From assembly GCF_003289965.1 (NCBI RefSeq), contig NZ_QMBQ01000004.1:712797-776796 (forward strand): a stretch of DNA of 64,000 nt. The letters run 5' to 3'. Under the pieces are notes generated by a model, which saw only the letters and a list, made by a program, of their open reading frames with translations, had not been told where the DNA came from and ran no database searches. Positions 17,498 through 26,444 of the stretch are shown in pieces (within the stretch, counting starts at the first letter, position 1; each line of letters begins with the position of its first letter). Made by a program: the position numbers and the translations under genes. Origin of the DNA: Mesorhizobium atlanticum. GTDB lineage: Bacteria; Pseudomonadota; Alphaproteobacteria; Rhizobiales; Rhizobiaceae.

Positions 17498-17545
17498 GAA
17501 GGAACTCGGCTTATGCAGGAATTCCATTCGTCCAGGCCTTAAGCC

Positions 17546-18850
17546 TCACACCTTCACCAGCTGCTCCACCCTTCCCTTCTCGCCAAAGATCCGCAGATAC
17601 CGCTTGATCTCCTTCTCATCCCCCGTCGCCTTGGCCGGGTTGTCCGACAGCTTCACCGCCGGTCGCCCATTGGCTTCCGTCACCTTGCAGACCAGCGAGA
17701 TGGCGTCGAGGCTGTCCGTCTCCGTCGGGGCGCAGCCTTCGAAATCATTGGTGAGGTTGGTGCCCCAGCCGAAGGACATGCGCACCTTGCCGCGGAAATG
17801 CCTGTAGGTCTCCTCGATGGTCTCGACTTCCAGACCGTCGGAGAAGATCAGCAGCTTCTGCTTGGGGTCCTTGCCCTTCTTGCGCCACCAGTCGATTATT
17901 TTTTCGCCGCCCTCGATCGGTGGCGCGCTGTCTGGGCGGAAGCCGGTCCAGTCGGCGACCCAGTCCGGCGCATCGCGCAGGAAGGAGTCGGTGCCGAAGG
18001 CGTCGGGCAGCACGATCAGGAGGTTGCCGCCATAATAGCGCTGCCAGTCCTGCAGCACCTTGTAGGGCGACTGCCGCAGTTCCTCCTCGGAATTGGCGAG
18101 CGCCGCGAAGACCATCGGCAATTCATGCGCGTTGGTGCCCAAAGCCTCGAGGTCGTTGTCCATGGCCAGAAGCACGTTGGAGGTGCCGGTGAAGGCATCG
18201 CCGATGCCCTCCTTCAGCGCCTCGACACACCAGCGCTGCCACAGGAAGGAATGGCGACGCCTTGTGCCGAAGTCGGAAATGCGGATGCCCGGCAGCGCCT
18301 TCAGCCGCTCGGTCTTGGCCCACATCTTGGCCTTTGCACGGGCATAGAGCACGTCGAGCGCGAACGGGCCGAAGGAGCGCATCGCCGCTCGCGAGCGCAG
18401 CTCGTTGATGATGGCCAAAGCCGGGATTTCCCAAAGCGTCGTGTACATCCAGGGGCCGGGGAAGGAGAGCACGTACTGGCCGTCGCGCCTGGAAAGCTCG
18501 TAGTCGGGCAAGCGGAAATCCTCGAGCCATGCCAGGAATTCCGGCTCGAAGATCTGCTTGCGGCCGTAGAAGGTGTTGCCGCCCAGCCAGATCATCTCCT
18601 TCTTGGAGAAACGCAATGTACGGGCATGGTCGAGCTGCTCGCGCAGTTCCCCTTCATCGATCTCATCGGCCAGGCGCACCGAGGTGGTGCGGTTGATCAA
18701 GGTGAAGGTGGCATCGACCTTGGGATACATGCCCCAGATCATCTGCAGCATCAGAAGCTTGTAGAAGTCGGTGTCCAGCAGGCTGCGGACGATCGGGTCC
18801 AGCTTCCAGGTGTGGTTGTAGACGCGCCTCGCTATATCGGTCTTTGCCAT
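17546..18850 (-). CDS. pncB: Nicotinate phosphoribosyltransferase
   Basis: 434 residues, the normal length. Family motifs include [12 protein letters not shown] near the N terminus, [17 protein letters not shown] and [13 protein letters not shown] in the phosphoribosyl-binding half. It joins nicotinate to PRPP (with ATP hydrolysis) to form nicotinate mononucleotide, the entry step of NAD salvage after PncA. ATG start at 18850. Confidence 0.95.
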   Translation of the reverse strand: MAKTDIARRVYNHTWKLDPIVRSLLDTDFYKLLMLQMIWGMYPKVDATFTLINRTTSVRLADEIDEGELREQLDHARTLRFSKKEMIWLGGNTFYGRKQIFEPEFLAWLEDFRLPDYELSRRDGQYVLSFPGPWMYTTLWEIPALAIINELRSRAAMRSFGPFALDVLYARAKAKMWAKTERLKALPGIRISDFGTRRRHSFLWQRWCVEALKEGIGDAFTGTSNVLLAMDNDLEALGTNAHELPMVFAALANSEEELRQSPYKVLQDWQRYYGGNLLIVLPDAFGTDSFLRDAPDWVADWTGFRPDSAPPIEGGEKIIDWWRKKGKDPKQKLLIFSDGLEVETIEETYRHFRGKVRMSFGWGTNLTNDFEGCAPTETDSLDAISLVCKVTEANGRPAVKLSDNPAKATGDEKEIKRYLRIFGEKGRVEQLVKV

Positions 18851-18915
18851 GCTTCCTCACCCCAAGAAGCAGAACCCACTCAAACGCGGGCGTCACGCTT
18901 CAAGTCCTTGTTCGA

Positions 18916-18959
18916 GCAATTCCGAATGGGAGACCGTCGCGCGGTTCTCCTGGAATTGC
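18916..18959. repeat. GCAATTCC-family palindromic repeat (family B), copy 1
   Basis: Starts GAGCAATTCC and ends with the complement GGAATTGC, with an imperfect stem between. It lies upstream of pncB and downstream of the LysR gene. Other copies are at 21314, 31667 and 56674. Confidence 0.8.
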
Positions 18960-19051
18960 CTCAGCCAACTTGCCTCTTAGCATTGTATTTTCGAACGCGC
19001 TCCCCGCTTTGCAAGCTGGCCCGACAAAAAGCGGCTATGCAAGTCCAGCCG

Positions 19052-20026
19052 TCAGGATGTGGCCCTGGCGCCGATCACCTTCAGCGCGGGGCGTTTCCTG
19101 CGGCTCGGCACGCGCCCGGCCACGGGGGCATCGGCGCGGCCCTCGTCCTGCTCCTTCTCGGCGAACAGCCAGTCGATGAACAGCTGGACGATCGGCGCCG
19201 AGCGCATCTCGTTGCGGCAGACGACGTAGAAATCGTCGACTGCCGGCACCGACAGGGTGAAGGGCGCGACCAGCATGCCCCTGGCCAGCAAGGCGCGCGC
19301 GGTCACCGAGTCGCCGAGCGCAACGCCGTGCCCATGCACGGCGGCCTCCGTCGCCATGCGCGCATCGCCCAGACGATGGCGGCGGCCGCGCTCGAGATCG
19401 AGCGCGTCGGCGGCGGCCAGCCAGGTGTGCCATTCGCGGCCATCGTCGCCATGCAGGAACACATGATCGGCGAGGTCGCGGACGCTGCGGATCGGCCGAT
19501 TGTTGATCAGCGTCGGGCTGACCACGGGAAACAGCTCCAGCCCGGACCATTTGCGTATCCAGCAGTCACTCCAGCCGCCGTCGCCATAATGCACGCAGAC
19601 GTCGATGTCCGCGGCGCGGATGTCCTTGGGATCGTTGGACGGGATCAGCGTCAGCTGGATGTCGGGATATTGCGCCGTGAAGGAGCCGAGCCGCGGCGTC
19701 ATCCAGAGCAGCAGCAGCGCCGGCACGCAGGAGACCGACAGCGCGCCGGCGCTTGCCGGCCGCGTCATGCGCTGGGTGGCGGCGGCGATGCCTTCAAAGG
19801 CGGCCGAGACCGCCGGCAGGAATTCCGCGCCATGCGGCGTCAGCTTCACACGCTGCCCGCTGCGCTCGAAGAGCTTCACGCCGAGCGATTGCTCGAGCGC
19901 CTTGATCTGGTGGCTGACGGCGCCATGCGTGACATTGAGCTCACCCGCCGCCTTGGTCAGCGAGGCGTGGCGCGCCGTCGCCTCGAAGGCGCGCAGCGGG
20001 TTCAGAGGCGGCAGGCGCTTGGCCAT
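19052..20026 (-). CDS. LysR-family regulator (GcvA type)
   Basis: 324 residues. N-terminal winged helix (SLTKAAGELNVTHGAVSHQI) and a periplasmic-binding-like effector domain. The C terminus carries an unusual basic tail (RVPSRRKRPALK). It is transcribed away from the agmatinase gene, and the gap holds a strong T-N11-A palindrome at 20041-20059 just before its start. It is therefore probably an autoregulator that also controls the ureohydrolase and perhaps the transporter after it (inference). Confidence 0.88.
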   Translation of the reverse strand: MAKRLPPLNPLRAFEATARHASLTKAAGELNVTHGAVSHQIKALEQSLGVKLFERSGQRVKLTPHGAEFLPAVSAAFEGIAAATQRMTRPASAGALSVSCVPALLLLWMTPRLGSFTAQYPDIQLTLIPSNDPKDIRAADIDVCVHYGDGGWSDCWIRKWSGLELFPVVSPTLINNRPIRSVRDLADHVFLHGDDGREWHTWLAAADALDLERGRRHRLGDARMATEAAVHGHGVALGDSVTARALLARGMLVAPFTLSVPAVDDFYVVCRNEMRSAPIVQLFIDWLFAEKEQDEGRADAPVAGRVPSRRKRPALKVIGARATS

Positions 20027-20040
20027 GGGAGCTCCCTAGT

Positions 20041-20059
20041 TTGTGAGATTTTCTCACAA
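20041..20059. promoter_or_regulatory. Perfect inverted repeat, LysR operator candidate
   Basis: TTGTGAGA-TTT-TCTCACAA, 8-base perfect arms, containing the LysR-box form T-N11-A (TGAGATTTTCTCA). It sits 15 bases upstream of the LysR start and about 180 bases upstream of the agmatinase gene. A further perfect palindrome ATCAATTGAT is at 20076-20085. Confidence 0.65.
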
Positions 20060-20241
20060 CCAAGACCCTAACAATATCAATTGATTTTTCAATGCGGCTG
20101 CTCGACACTTTTGCCCGGAACAGCTTCAAGAGACGTGGAACCCGCAGCGCGGCCGGCGGGCAACGATCCAGCCTGGCAACTGGCCGGCTTGGCAAATCGT
20201 CCATGCGGACAGCGCTGCAGGCAAGCAGAGGAGGACCGGAC

Positions 20242-21297
20242 ATGGGTTACGATCGCGGCAAGCTCGAAGCGTTGCGCCGCAAATATGGCGAGAGCCATGG
20301 CGGCGAGATGTTCGATCCGAAATTCCGCAAGGTGGCCGACAAGATATTCAACAAGTCGGGCACGCGCCTTGCCCCCTATTCCGGCATCCCGACCTTCCTC
20401 GCCGCGCCCTACCGCGAGATCGCCGCCGAAAACCCGGATTTCGGCGACCTGCAGGTGGCGATGATCGGCGTGCCGATGGATCTCGGCGTCACCAACCGCC
20501 CCGGCTCGCGCTTCGGGCCGCGAGCGCTGCGCGCCATCGAGCGCATCGGCCCCTACAACCACGTGCTGGAATGTGCGCCGACGCATGAGCTGCGCGTCGC
20601 CGACATCGGCGACACGCCGTTCCGAAGCCGCTATCGACTGGAAATCAGCCACGAGGATATCGAAAAGCGCACCAACCAGATCGTCGATGCCGGCGTGCTG
20701 CCGCTTTCGGTCGGCGGCGACCATTCGATCAGCCATCCGATCCTGAAGGCGGTGGGCAAGAAGGCCCCGGTCGGCATGATCCATATCGACGCCCATTGCG
20801 ACACCAGCGGGCTGTTCGACATGACCAAGTTCCACCATGGCGGACCGTTCCGCAACGCGGTGCTGGACGGGGTGCTCGACCCCTCGCGCACGATCCAGAT
20901 CGGCATCCGCGGCTCGGCCGAATATCTGTGGGAGTTCACCTACGAGTCCGGCATGACGGTCGTGCATGCCGAGGAAGTGACCGGCCTCGGCATTCCAGCC
21001 ATTGTCGAAAAGGCGCGCAAGATTGTCGGCGACGGCCCGACCTACATCTCCTTCGACGTCGACAGCATCGACCCGGCCTTCGCGCCGGGCACCGGCACGC
21101 CGGAAGTCGGCGGGCTGACGACGCGCGAGGTGCTCGAATTGCTGCGCGGCCTGAAGGGCCTCAACATCGTCGGCGGCGACGTCGTCGAGGTGGCGCCGCA
21201 ATACGACGCGACCACCAACACCGCCCATGTCGGTGCGCAGGTGCTGTTCGAGATCTTGAGCCTCATGGTGTTCAGCCCGGCGATCAAGAAAGGCTGA
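20242..21297 (+). CDS. speB: Agmatinase-family ureohydrolase
   Basis: 351 residues. Binuclear-manganese motifs are present: SVGGDHSI, MIHIDAHCDT and SFDVDSIDPAFAPGTGTPE. The enzyme releases urea from a guanidino compound. The segment KFHHGGPF after the second motif also occurs in guanidinobutyrase-type members, so agmatine, guanidinobutyrate or a relative could be the substrate. The start at 20242 is set by AGAGGAGGA upstream. A polar amino-acid transporter follows, and urease genes at 45-54 kb could use the urea. Confidence 0.85.
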   Translation: MGYDRGKLEALRRKYGESHGGEMFDPKFRKVADKIFNKSGTRLAPYSGIPTFLAAPYREIAAENPDFGDLQVAMIGVPMDLGVTNRPGSRFGPRALRAIERIGPYNHVLECAPTHELRVADIGDTPFRSRYRLEISHEDIEKRTNQIVDAGVLPLSVGGDHSISHPILKAVGKKAPVGMIHIDAHCDTSGLFDMTKFHHGGPFRNAVLDGVLDPSRTIQIGIRGSAEYLWEFTYESGMTVVHAEEVTGLGIPAIVEKARKIVGDGPTYISFDVDSIDPAFAPGTGTPEVGGLTTREVLELLRGLKGLNIVGGDVVEVAPQYDATTNTAHVGAQVLFEILSLMVFSPAIKKG

Positions 21298-21313
21298 GCC
21301 CTCTTAAATTCAC

Positions 21314-21357
21314 GCAATTCCGGACGGAAAACCGCGTCACACTTTTCCTGGAATTGC
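21314..21357. repeat. GCAATTCC-family palindromic repeat (family B), copy 2
   Basis: GCAATTCCGGACGGAAAACC facing CTTTTCCTGGAATTGC. It lies between the ureohydrolase and the binding-protein gene on the same strand and could attenuate read-through. Confidence 0.85.
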
Positions 21358-21430
21358 TTAGCCAATACGGCCGCCGCGCTGGAGCCGGCGGCCGGACGCA
21401 ACAAACAAGCTTCCAGCAGGGGAACCAAAA

Positions 21431-22231
21431 ATGACACTTCGCAACGCACTGAAATCCGCAATCGCGGCGGCCATGATGCTCGGCGCCGCCGGCCTCGCCA
21501 CCCAGGCGAAAGCCGACGCCATCGACGACATCACCAAGGCCGGCGCCATCAATGTCGGCATCTTCTCGGACTTTCCGCCCTTCTCCTCGGCCAGCGCCGA
21601 TATGAGCATCAAGGGCTATGACATCGACGTGGCGCAGGCGATCGCCGACTCGCTCAAGGTGAAGCTCAACCTGGTCAGCGTCACCGGCCAGAACCGCATT
21701 CCGTATCTCACCGACAAGCGCGTCGATATCCTGATGAGCGTCGGCTACTCCAAGGAACGCGAGCAGGTGATCGATTTCGCCGCCGCCTACGCGCCCTATT
21801 ACATCGCCGTCATCGGGCCGAAAGCGCTCGCGGTCAAAGGCAAGGAAGACCTCGCCGACAAGTCGATCGCCGTCAATCGCGGCACGCTGGAGGATACGTC
21901 GCTGACCGAAGCCGCGCCGGCTTCCGCCGATATCCGCCGCTTCGACAATTACAACTCCGTCATCCAGGCCTTCATCTCCGGCCAGACGCAGCTGATGGTG
22001 GTCGGCAACGATGTCGGCGCCCAGGTGCTGGCGAAGCAGGACGCGCTGCAGCCGGAGCAAAAATTCCAGCTGCTCACCTCGCCCTCGCATATCGGCCTCA
22101 ACAAGAACGAGGACCGACTGAAGAAGGCGGTGAACGACGCGGTCGCCAAGATGCTCGCCGACGGCAAGCTGGACGAAAGCTCCAAGGCCTGGCTGAAGAC
22201 GCCGCTCAATCCCGCCAACCTCAAGGATTGA
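21431..22231 (+). CDS. Polar amino-acid ABC transporter, substrate-binding protein
   Basis: 266 residues. Signal peptide ending in ATQAKA|DA, then a GlnH/HisJ-type domain (GAINVGIFSDFPPFSSAS, GYDIDVAQAIADSL, NRIPYLTDKRVDILM). Periplasmic receptor for an amino acid or guanidino compound. AGCAGGGGAACC precedes the ATG. Followed by a 10-base-arm hairpin, then two permease genes. Confidence 0.9.
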   Translation: MTLRNALKSAIAAAMMLGAAGLATQAKADAIDDITKAGAINVGIFSDFPPFSSASADMSIKGYDIDVAQAIADSLKVKLNLVSVTGQNRIPYLTDKRVDILMSVGYSKEREQVIDFAAAYAPYYIAVIGPKALAVKGKEDLADKSIAVNRGTLEDTSLTEAAPASADIRRFDNYNSVIQAFISGQTQLMVVGNDVGAQVLAKQDALQPEQKFQLLTSPSHIGLNKNEDRLKKAVNDAVAKMLADGKLDESSKAWLKTPLNPANLKD

Positions 22232-22240
22232 TCTCCGGCG

Positions 22241-22270
22241 CGGCTCAGCCTGTCATGAAGGGCTGAGCCG
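22241..22270 (+). terminator. Hairpin between binding-protein and permease genes
   Basis: CGGCTCAGCC (22241-22250), 10-base loop, GGCTGAGCCG (22261-22270): a perfect 10-base stem with no U-run. More likely an mRNA-stabilising or partial-terminating structure than a full terminator. Confidence 0.6.
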
Positions 22271-22299
22271 TTCCGCCTGCTCCAACAAGGTCTATCGCC

Positions 22300-22968
22300 A
22301 TGGGCTACAGCCTCGACTTCGGCTGGCTTGCGGGTGCGGCGGGCGTGATCGCGCGCGGCGCGGCGATGACGCTGCTTCTGATCGCCGTCACCACGCTCGC
22401 AGGCACCTTCCTCAGCATCCTGGGCGCCGCCGGCAAAAGAAACGGCCCAAAGCCGCTTCGGCTGGCAATCGGCTGCTATGTCGAGGTGATGCGCAACACG
22501 CCGTTCCTGGTGCAGCTGTTCTTCATCTTCTTCGGGCTGCCCAGCCTTGGCGTCAGGCTGGACCCGATCCTGGCAGCGATGCTGGCGATGACGCTCAACA
22601 TGGCAGCCTACACGATCGAAATCGTCGGCGCCGGGCTCGACGCCGTGCCGCGCGGGCAGACGGAAGCCGCCCTGGCGCTTGGGCTGAGGCCGCGCCAGGT
22701 GTTCATCAAGATCGTGCTGCCGCAGGCGCTGAAAGTGATCTACCCGGCGCTGACCAGCCAGATCGTGATCATGATGCTGGAATCGGCCGTGGTGTCTCAG
22801 ATCGCGGTGCGCGAGCTGACCTACGAAGCCGACATGCTGCAGGCCCGCACCTTCCGCGCTTTCGAGACCTATTTCGTCGTGACGATGGTCTATCTCGGCC
22901 TGTCGATGGGGCTGCGCCGGCTGCTGGTCAGCGGCGGCCGTCAGGTTCTGGGAGCCGGCGTGTCATGA
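22300..22968 (+). CDS. Polar amino-acid ABC transporter permease 1
   Basis: 222 residues, HisM/GlnP family. It has the typical GYCVEVMRNTPFL-like segment (CYVEVMRNTPFLVQLFFIFFG) and the coupling motif with EAALALGLRPRQVFIKIVLPQ. The stop overlaps the next start (ATGA). Confidence 0.9.
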   Translation: MGYSLDFGWLAGAAGVIARGAAMTLLLIAVTTLAGTFLSILGAAGKRNGPKPLRLAIGCYVEVMRNTPFLVQLFFIFFGLPSLGVRLDPILAAMLAMTLNMAAYTIEIVGAGLDAVPRGQTEAALALGLRPRQVFIKIVLPQALKVIYPALTSQIVIMMLESAVVSQIAVRELTYEADMLQARTFRAFETYFVVTMVYLGLSMGLRRLLVSGGRQVLGAGVS

Positions 22969-23609
22969 TTGAGTTCACCTTCTGGGACATCGTCCGCAAC
23001 CTCTTGCTCGCCGCGCGCTGGACCGTGCTGCTGTCGCTCGCCGCCTTTATCGGCGGCGCGCTGGTCGGGCTGGTGGTGCTGTTCTTCCGCATCGCCAAAA
23101 ACAAATGGGTGAAGCGGATCGCCTCCGGCTATATCGCGCTGTTCCAGGGCACGCCGCTTCTGATGCAGCTTTTCCTGATGTTTTTCGGCCTGCCGATGCT
23201 GGGGCTGCGCATCGAGCCGTGGACGGCGGCGGTGCTCGGGCTCACCTTCTTCGCCAGCGCCTATCTCGCCGAAATCTGGCGTGGCGGCGTCGACGCGCTG
23301 CCGAGGGGACAATGGGATGCCGGCGCCAGCCTCGGCCTGCACTATCTGCAGGAACTGCGGCTGATCATCCTGCCGCAGGCTTTCGCGATCACCCGCGCGC
23401 CGACGGTCGGCTTCCTGGTGCAGCTGATCAAGTCGACGGCGCTGACCTCGATCATCGGCTTCGAGGAACTGGTCAGGACCTCCAACGCCATCAACAACGC
23501 GACCTTCGAGCCGTTCAAGGTCTACGGGCTGGTGGCGCTGATCTTCTTCGTCATGTGCTTCCCGCTGACGCAATATGCGCGCCGGCTCGAGCGTGCGGCT
23601 GCCCGCTAA
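22965..23609 (+). CDS. Polar amino-acid ABC transporter permease 2
   Basis: 214 residues, same family as its upstream partner (FQGTPLLMQLFLMFFGLP; coupling loop with AGASLGLHYLQELRLIILPQ). It forms the heterodimeric channel with permease 1. No ATP-binding gene follows: the next gene is a MATE exporter on the other strand, so the ATPase must be supplied from elsewhere. Confidence 0.9.
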   Translation: MIEFTFWDIVRNLLLAARWTVLLSLAAFIGGALVGLVVLFFRIAKNKWVKRIASGYIALFQGTPLLMQLFLMFFGLPMLGLRIEPWTAAVLGLTFFASAYLAEIWRGGVDALPRGQWDAGASLGLHYLQELRLIILPQAFAITRAPTVGFLVQLIKSTALTSIIGFEELVRTSNAINNATFEPFKVYGLVALIFFVMCFPLTQYARRLERAAAR

Positions 23610-23649
23610 GCCGGCGAAAGACCGCCAGCCGGACCGGCAGCCTTAGGCT

Positions 23650-25053
23650 TCAATGCCCGAAGGACAGCGCCGGCGCGATGCGATCGCGCCTGACCCAGCG
23701 CGCTAGCAAAAGCGCCGCCACCACGGCCAGCCCGGAGGCCAGGCCGATCCAGATGCCGACGCCGTTCAGGCCGAAATGGAAGGCAAGCAGCACGCCGAGC
23801 GGCAGGCCAACGCCCCAATAGCCGATCGCCGCATAGATCATCGGCACCTTGGTGTCGTGCAGGCCGCGCAGCATGCCGGCGGCCACCGCCTGGGCGCCGT
23901 CGAAGATCTGGAACAGCGCTGCGAACACCAGGAACGACACGGCAAGCGTGATCACCCTGGCATTGGCCGGATCGGCAAGATCGATGAAGGCGCTGATCAG
24001 CGCATGCGGCCACAGAATCATCACCAGGCCCATCAGCGCCATGAAGGAGACGCCGATGACGAAGGCTGTCCAGCCGGCGCGCGACACGCCTTCGGGATTG
24101 CCGGCGCCATGCGCCAGGCCGACGCGCACGGTGACCGCCTGGTTGAGCCCAAGCGGCACCATGAAGGAGATCGAGGCGATCTGGATGGCGATGGCGTGGG
24201 CGGCGAGCGAGTCCGCATCGATCAGGCCCATGAGCAGGGCCGCCGCATTGAAGATCGTCACCTCGAAGGCGAGGATGCCGGCGATCGGCAGGCCGAGCCT
24301 GAGCAGGCCTCGGAAGCGCGGCCAGTCGGCGCGCCAGAAGCGGCCGAACAAGCGGTAACGGCGGAATTTCTTCTCCTTGATCACCACCGCCGCCAGGCCG
24401 ATGAACATCAGCGTGCTGGACAAAGTGGTGGCGAGGCCGGAGCCGGCGATGCCCATCGACTTGACGCCGAGATTGCCGAACATGAGCACCCAGTTGAAGA
24501 AGGCGTTGCAGGCGACCGCGACGAAAACGATGACCAGCGCCCAGCCGGGCCGCTCCAGCGCCGAGATGAAGGAGCGCAGCACGATATAGCCATAGAAGGG
24601 CAGCACCGCCCATTGCAGCCAGTGCAGGTAGATGCCGGCCTCATGCGCAAGCTCCGGCTTCTGGCCCATGGCCAGCAGCACCTCTTCGCCATGCGAGAGG
24701 AATAACCAGATCGGGATCGAGATCAGGATCGCCAGCCACAGGCCCTGGCGCACGGTGCGGCGCAGATCGCGCACCGAATGGCGACGGCGGCCGAGCTCGG
24801 TCGCCATCATCGGCGAGGTGGCCAGCATCAGGCCGAGGCCGAAGATCAGCGGCATGAAATAGAGGTTGGAGCCGAGCGCACCGGCGGCGAGCGTGTCCGG
24901 CCCGAGCCGGCCCATCATCATGACGTCGGTCGCGGTCATGGCCGTCTGGCCGAGATTGGTCAGCACCATCGGCCAGGCGAGCGCGATCGTCGCCCTGATT
25001 TCCTGACGCCAAAGGTTTTCCGGCGCGAGAGCGCCGGTTTCGATCGCAGACAT
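23650..25053 (-). CDS. MATE-family multidrug/toxin exporter
   Basis: 467 residues, about twelve helices in two homologous halves (LAWPMVLTNLGQTAMTATDVMMMGRLG at the start of the first, RLGLPIAGILAFEVTIFNAA at the second). Exports organic cations using Na+ or H+. Monocistronic; a 14-base palindrome lies 65 bases upstream. Confidence 0.9.
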   Translation of the reverse strand: MSAIETGALAPENLWRQEIRATIALAWPMVLTNLGQTAMTATDVMMMGRLGPDTLAAGALGSNLYFMPLIFGLGLMLATSPMMATELGRRRHSVRDLRRTVRQGLWLAILISIPIWLFLSHGEEVLLAMGQKPELAHEAGIYLHWLQWAVLPFYGYIVLRSFISALERPGWALVIVFVAVACNAFFNWVLMFGNLGVKSMGIAGSGLATTLSSTLMFIGLAAVVIKEKKFRRYRLFGRFWRADWPRFRGLLRLGLPIAGILAFEVTIFNAAALLMGLIDADSLAAHAIAIQIASISFMVPLGLNQAVTVRVGLAHGAGNPEGVSRAGWTAFVIGVSFMALMGLVMILWPHALISAFIDLADPANARVITLAVSFLVFAALFQIFDGAQAVAAGMLRGLHDTKVPMIYAAIGYWGVGLPLGVLLAFHFGLNGVGIWIGLASGLAVVAALLLARWVRRDRIAPALSFGH

Positions 25054-25117
25054 TGTTCCGCTCTTTCAGAACACGGCGCGTCGGCAAAAAGGCCGGAAGC
25101 CGCACAGCAACGGCGCA

Positions 25118-25131
25118 AAATGGCGCCATTT
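25118..25131. promoter_or_regulatory. Perfect palindrome upstream of the MATE gene
   Basis: AAATGGCGCCATTT, 14 bases, perfect, in the divergent gap between the MATE and AraC genes. It could be a repressor site; no regulator is assigned. Confidence 0.35.
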
Positions 25132-25297
25132 GCGTCGCCTTGTGGATGAAAAGCGACATTTTGGCAAGGGAGGAGGCGGGGTTAGCGATTGATCCAGGCG
25201 CAGCCCGGTTTCCGCGACGCCTCTTTCATTTGCTGCCCGCGGGCTGCTACGGATACCCCCGGGCACGCGCAGCCGGCGCGCCATGCCGGAGGACTGA

Positions 25298-26215
25298 ATG
25301 CCGTTCAGGCGCAGAAAGAACACGGCCGCGATCCCGCGCACGGCGCCCGCCTTCGAGCATATCGTGACGGAGGCGAGCGAGAGTTTCCTGTGGCGGCTGG
25401 ACGATTATCCCTGGGAGCGCAATGTCTGGAATTTCCACCCGGAATACGAAATCCATCTGCTCAGGAAATCGTCAGGCGTGGTGCTGGTCGGCGACCATAT
25501 CGGCGAATTCGGGCCGGGCTATCTGACCATCGTCGGCGGCGGGCTGCCGCATGACTGGGTGACGGCGGTGCAGCCTGGCGAGCTGATCGAGGGCCGCGAT
25601 ATCGTGCTGCAATTCGATCCCGAACGGCTGCGCGGTTCATCCGGGCTGCTGCCGGAATTGCGCGAGCTGGAGCCGTTCCTGGAGCGCTCGCTGCGTGGCA
25701 TGGTCTTCCACGGCCAGACGGCGCTCGACGGCGCCGAGCTGATGGAAAGAATGGGCGAGGTGCACGGGCTGGCGCGGTTCCGCCTGTTCCTCGAACTGCT
25801 GGATCTCCTGGCCACCACAGACGAATACGCGCTGTTGTCGTCGCCGGACTTCTCGCCGCTTCTCGACGCGGAGTCGCTCGACATCATCCAGCGCTCGCTG
25901 ACCTATCTGTTCCAGCATTTCGCCGAGGACCTGAAGCTGCCCGACGTCGCTCAATTGGCCGGCATGAGCGAAAGCAGTTTTTCCCGCTTCTTCCAGAAGA
26001 ACACCGGCAACTCCTTCAGCGACCATCTCGCCAAGCTCAGGCTCTGGCAGGCCTGCAAGCTGCTCGCCGATACCGATATCCCGATCACCGACATCTGTTT
26101 CCAGGTCGGCTATATGAACATCTCGAACTTCAACCGGGCCTTCCTGCGCAAGCACAAGATGACGCCGTCCTCCTACCGCAAGCTGTCGCGGCAGCGGCTG
26201 ACGCTTCGGGCCTGA
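25298..26215 (+). CDS. AraC-family transcriptional regulator
   Basis: 305 residues. N-terminal cupin-like sensor domain (NFHPEYEIHLL, GPGYLTIVGGGLPHDW) and C-terminal double helix-turn-helix (LPDVAQLAGMSESSFSRFFQ; ITDICFQVGYMNISNFNRAF). Start set by GGAGGACTGATG-like spacing at 25298. The next operon in the same direction is a polyol ABC transporter, so it is the likely activator of that operon. Confidence 0.9.
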   Translation: MPFRRRKNTAAIPRTAPAFEHIVTEASESFLWRLDDYPWERNVWNFHPEYEIHLLRKSSGVVLVGDHIGEFGPGYLTIVGGGLPHDWVTAVQPGELIEGRDIVLQFDPERLRGSSGLLPELRELEPFLERSLRGMVFHGQTALDGAELMERMGEVHGLARFRLFLELLDLLATTDEYALLSSPDFSPLLDAESLDIIQRSLTYLFQHFAEDLKLPDVAQLAGMSESSFSRFFQKNTGNSFSDHLAKLRLWQACKLLADTDIPITDICFQVGYMNISNFNRAFLRKHKMTPSSYRKLSRQRLTLRA

Positions 26216-26444
26216 TTTCACCGTCCCTGATCGCACTGATACTCATCTGACCGGTAGGCTCTACCGGCGCCATATTTTGCGCCGCACAATGCATAAAAGT
26301 ACAGGTCTGCTGCAACGGAGCTTCTAGCCTCGGTCTTCCCAACTGCTCATTTTGGCGACGGGTGGCAGGTCAGACGGGCGACGGTGAGGGTCGCTTAGCC
26401 AAGGACCTGCCGCTTCCGCGAGTGTTCCAGGAGGAGAAAAACCA
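26216..26444 (+). promoter_or_regulatory. Upstream region of the plus-strand polyol transporter operon
   Basis: 229 bases. It opens with a hairpin CCGGTAG-GCT-CTACCGG (26251-26267) followed by ATATTTT, a plausible weak terminator for the AraC gene. The rest should contain the operon promoter, but I see no convincing -35/-10. The binding-protein ATG is preceded by AGGAGGAG. Confidence 0.45.

Noticed and set aside
17798..20071. 757-codon plus-strand frame opposite pncB and lysR
   Set aside because: Shadow of two clear minus-strand genes; runs through the intergenic repeat as well.
20092..20241. Longer agmatinase start at 20092 or a riboswitch in the 150-base leader
   Set aside because: The extra residues are low-complexity and lack a ribosome-binding site, whereas AGAGGAGGA precedes 20242. 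No recognised riboswitch core was identified in the leader.
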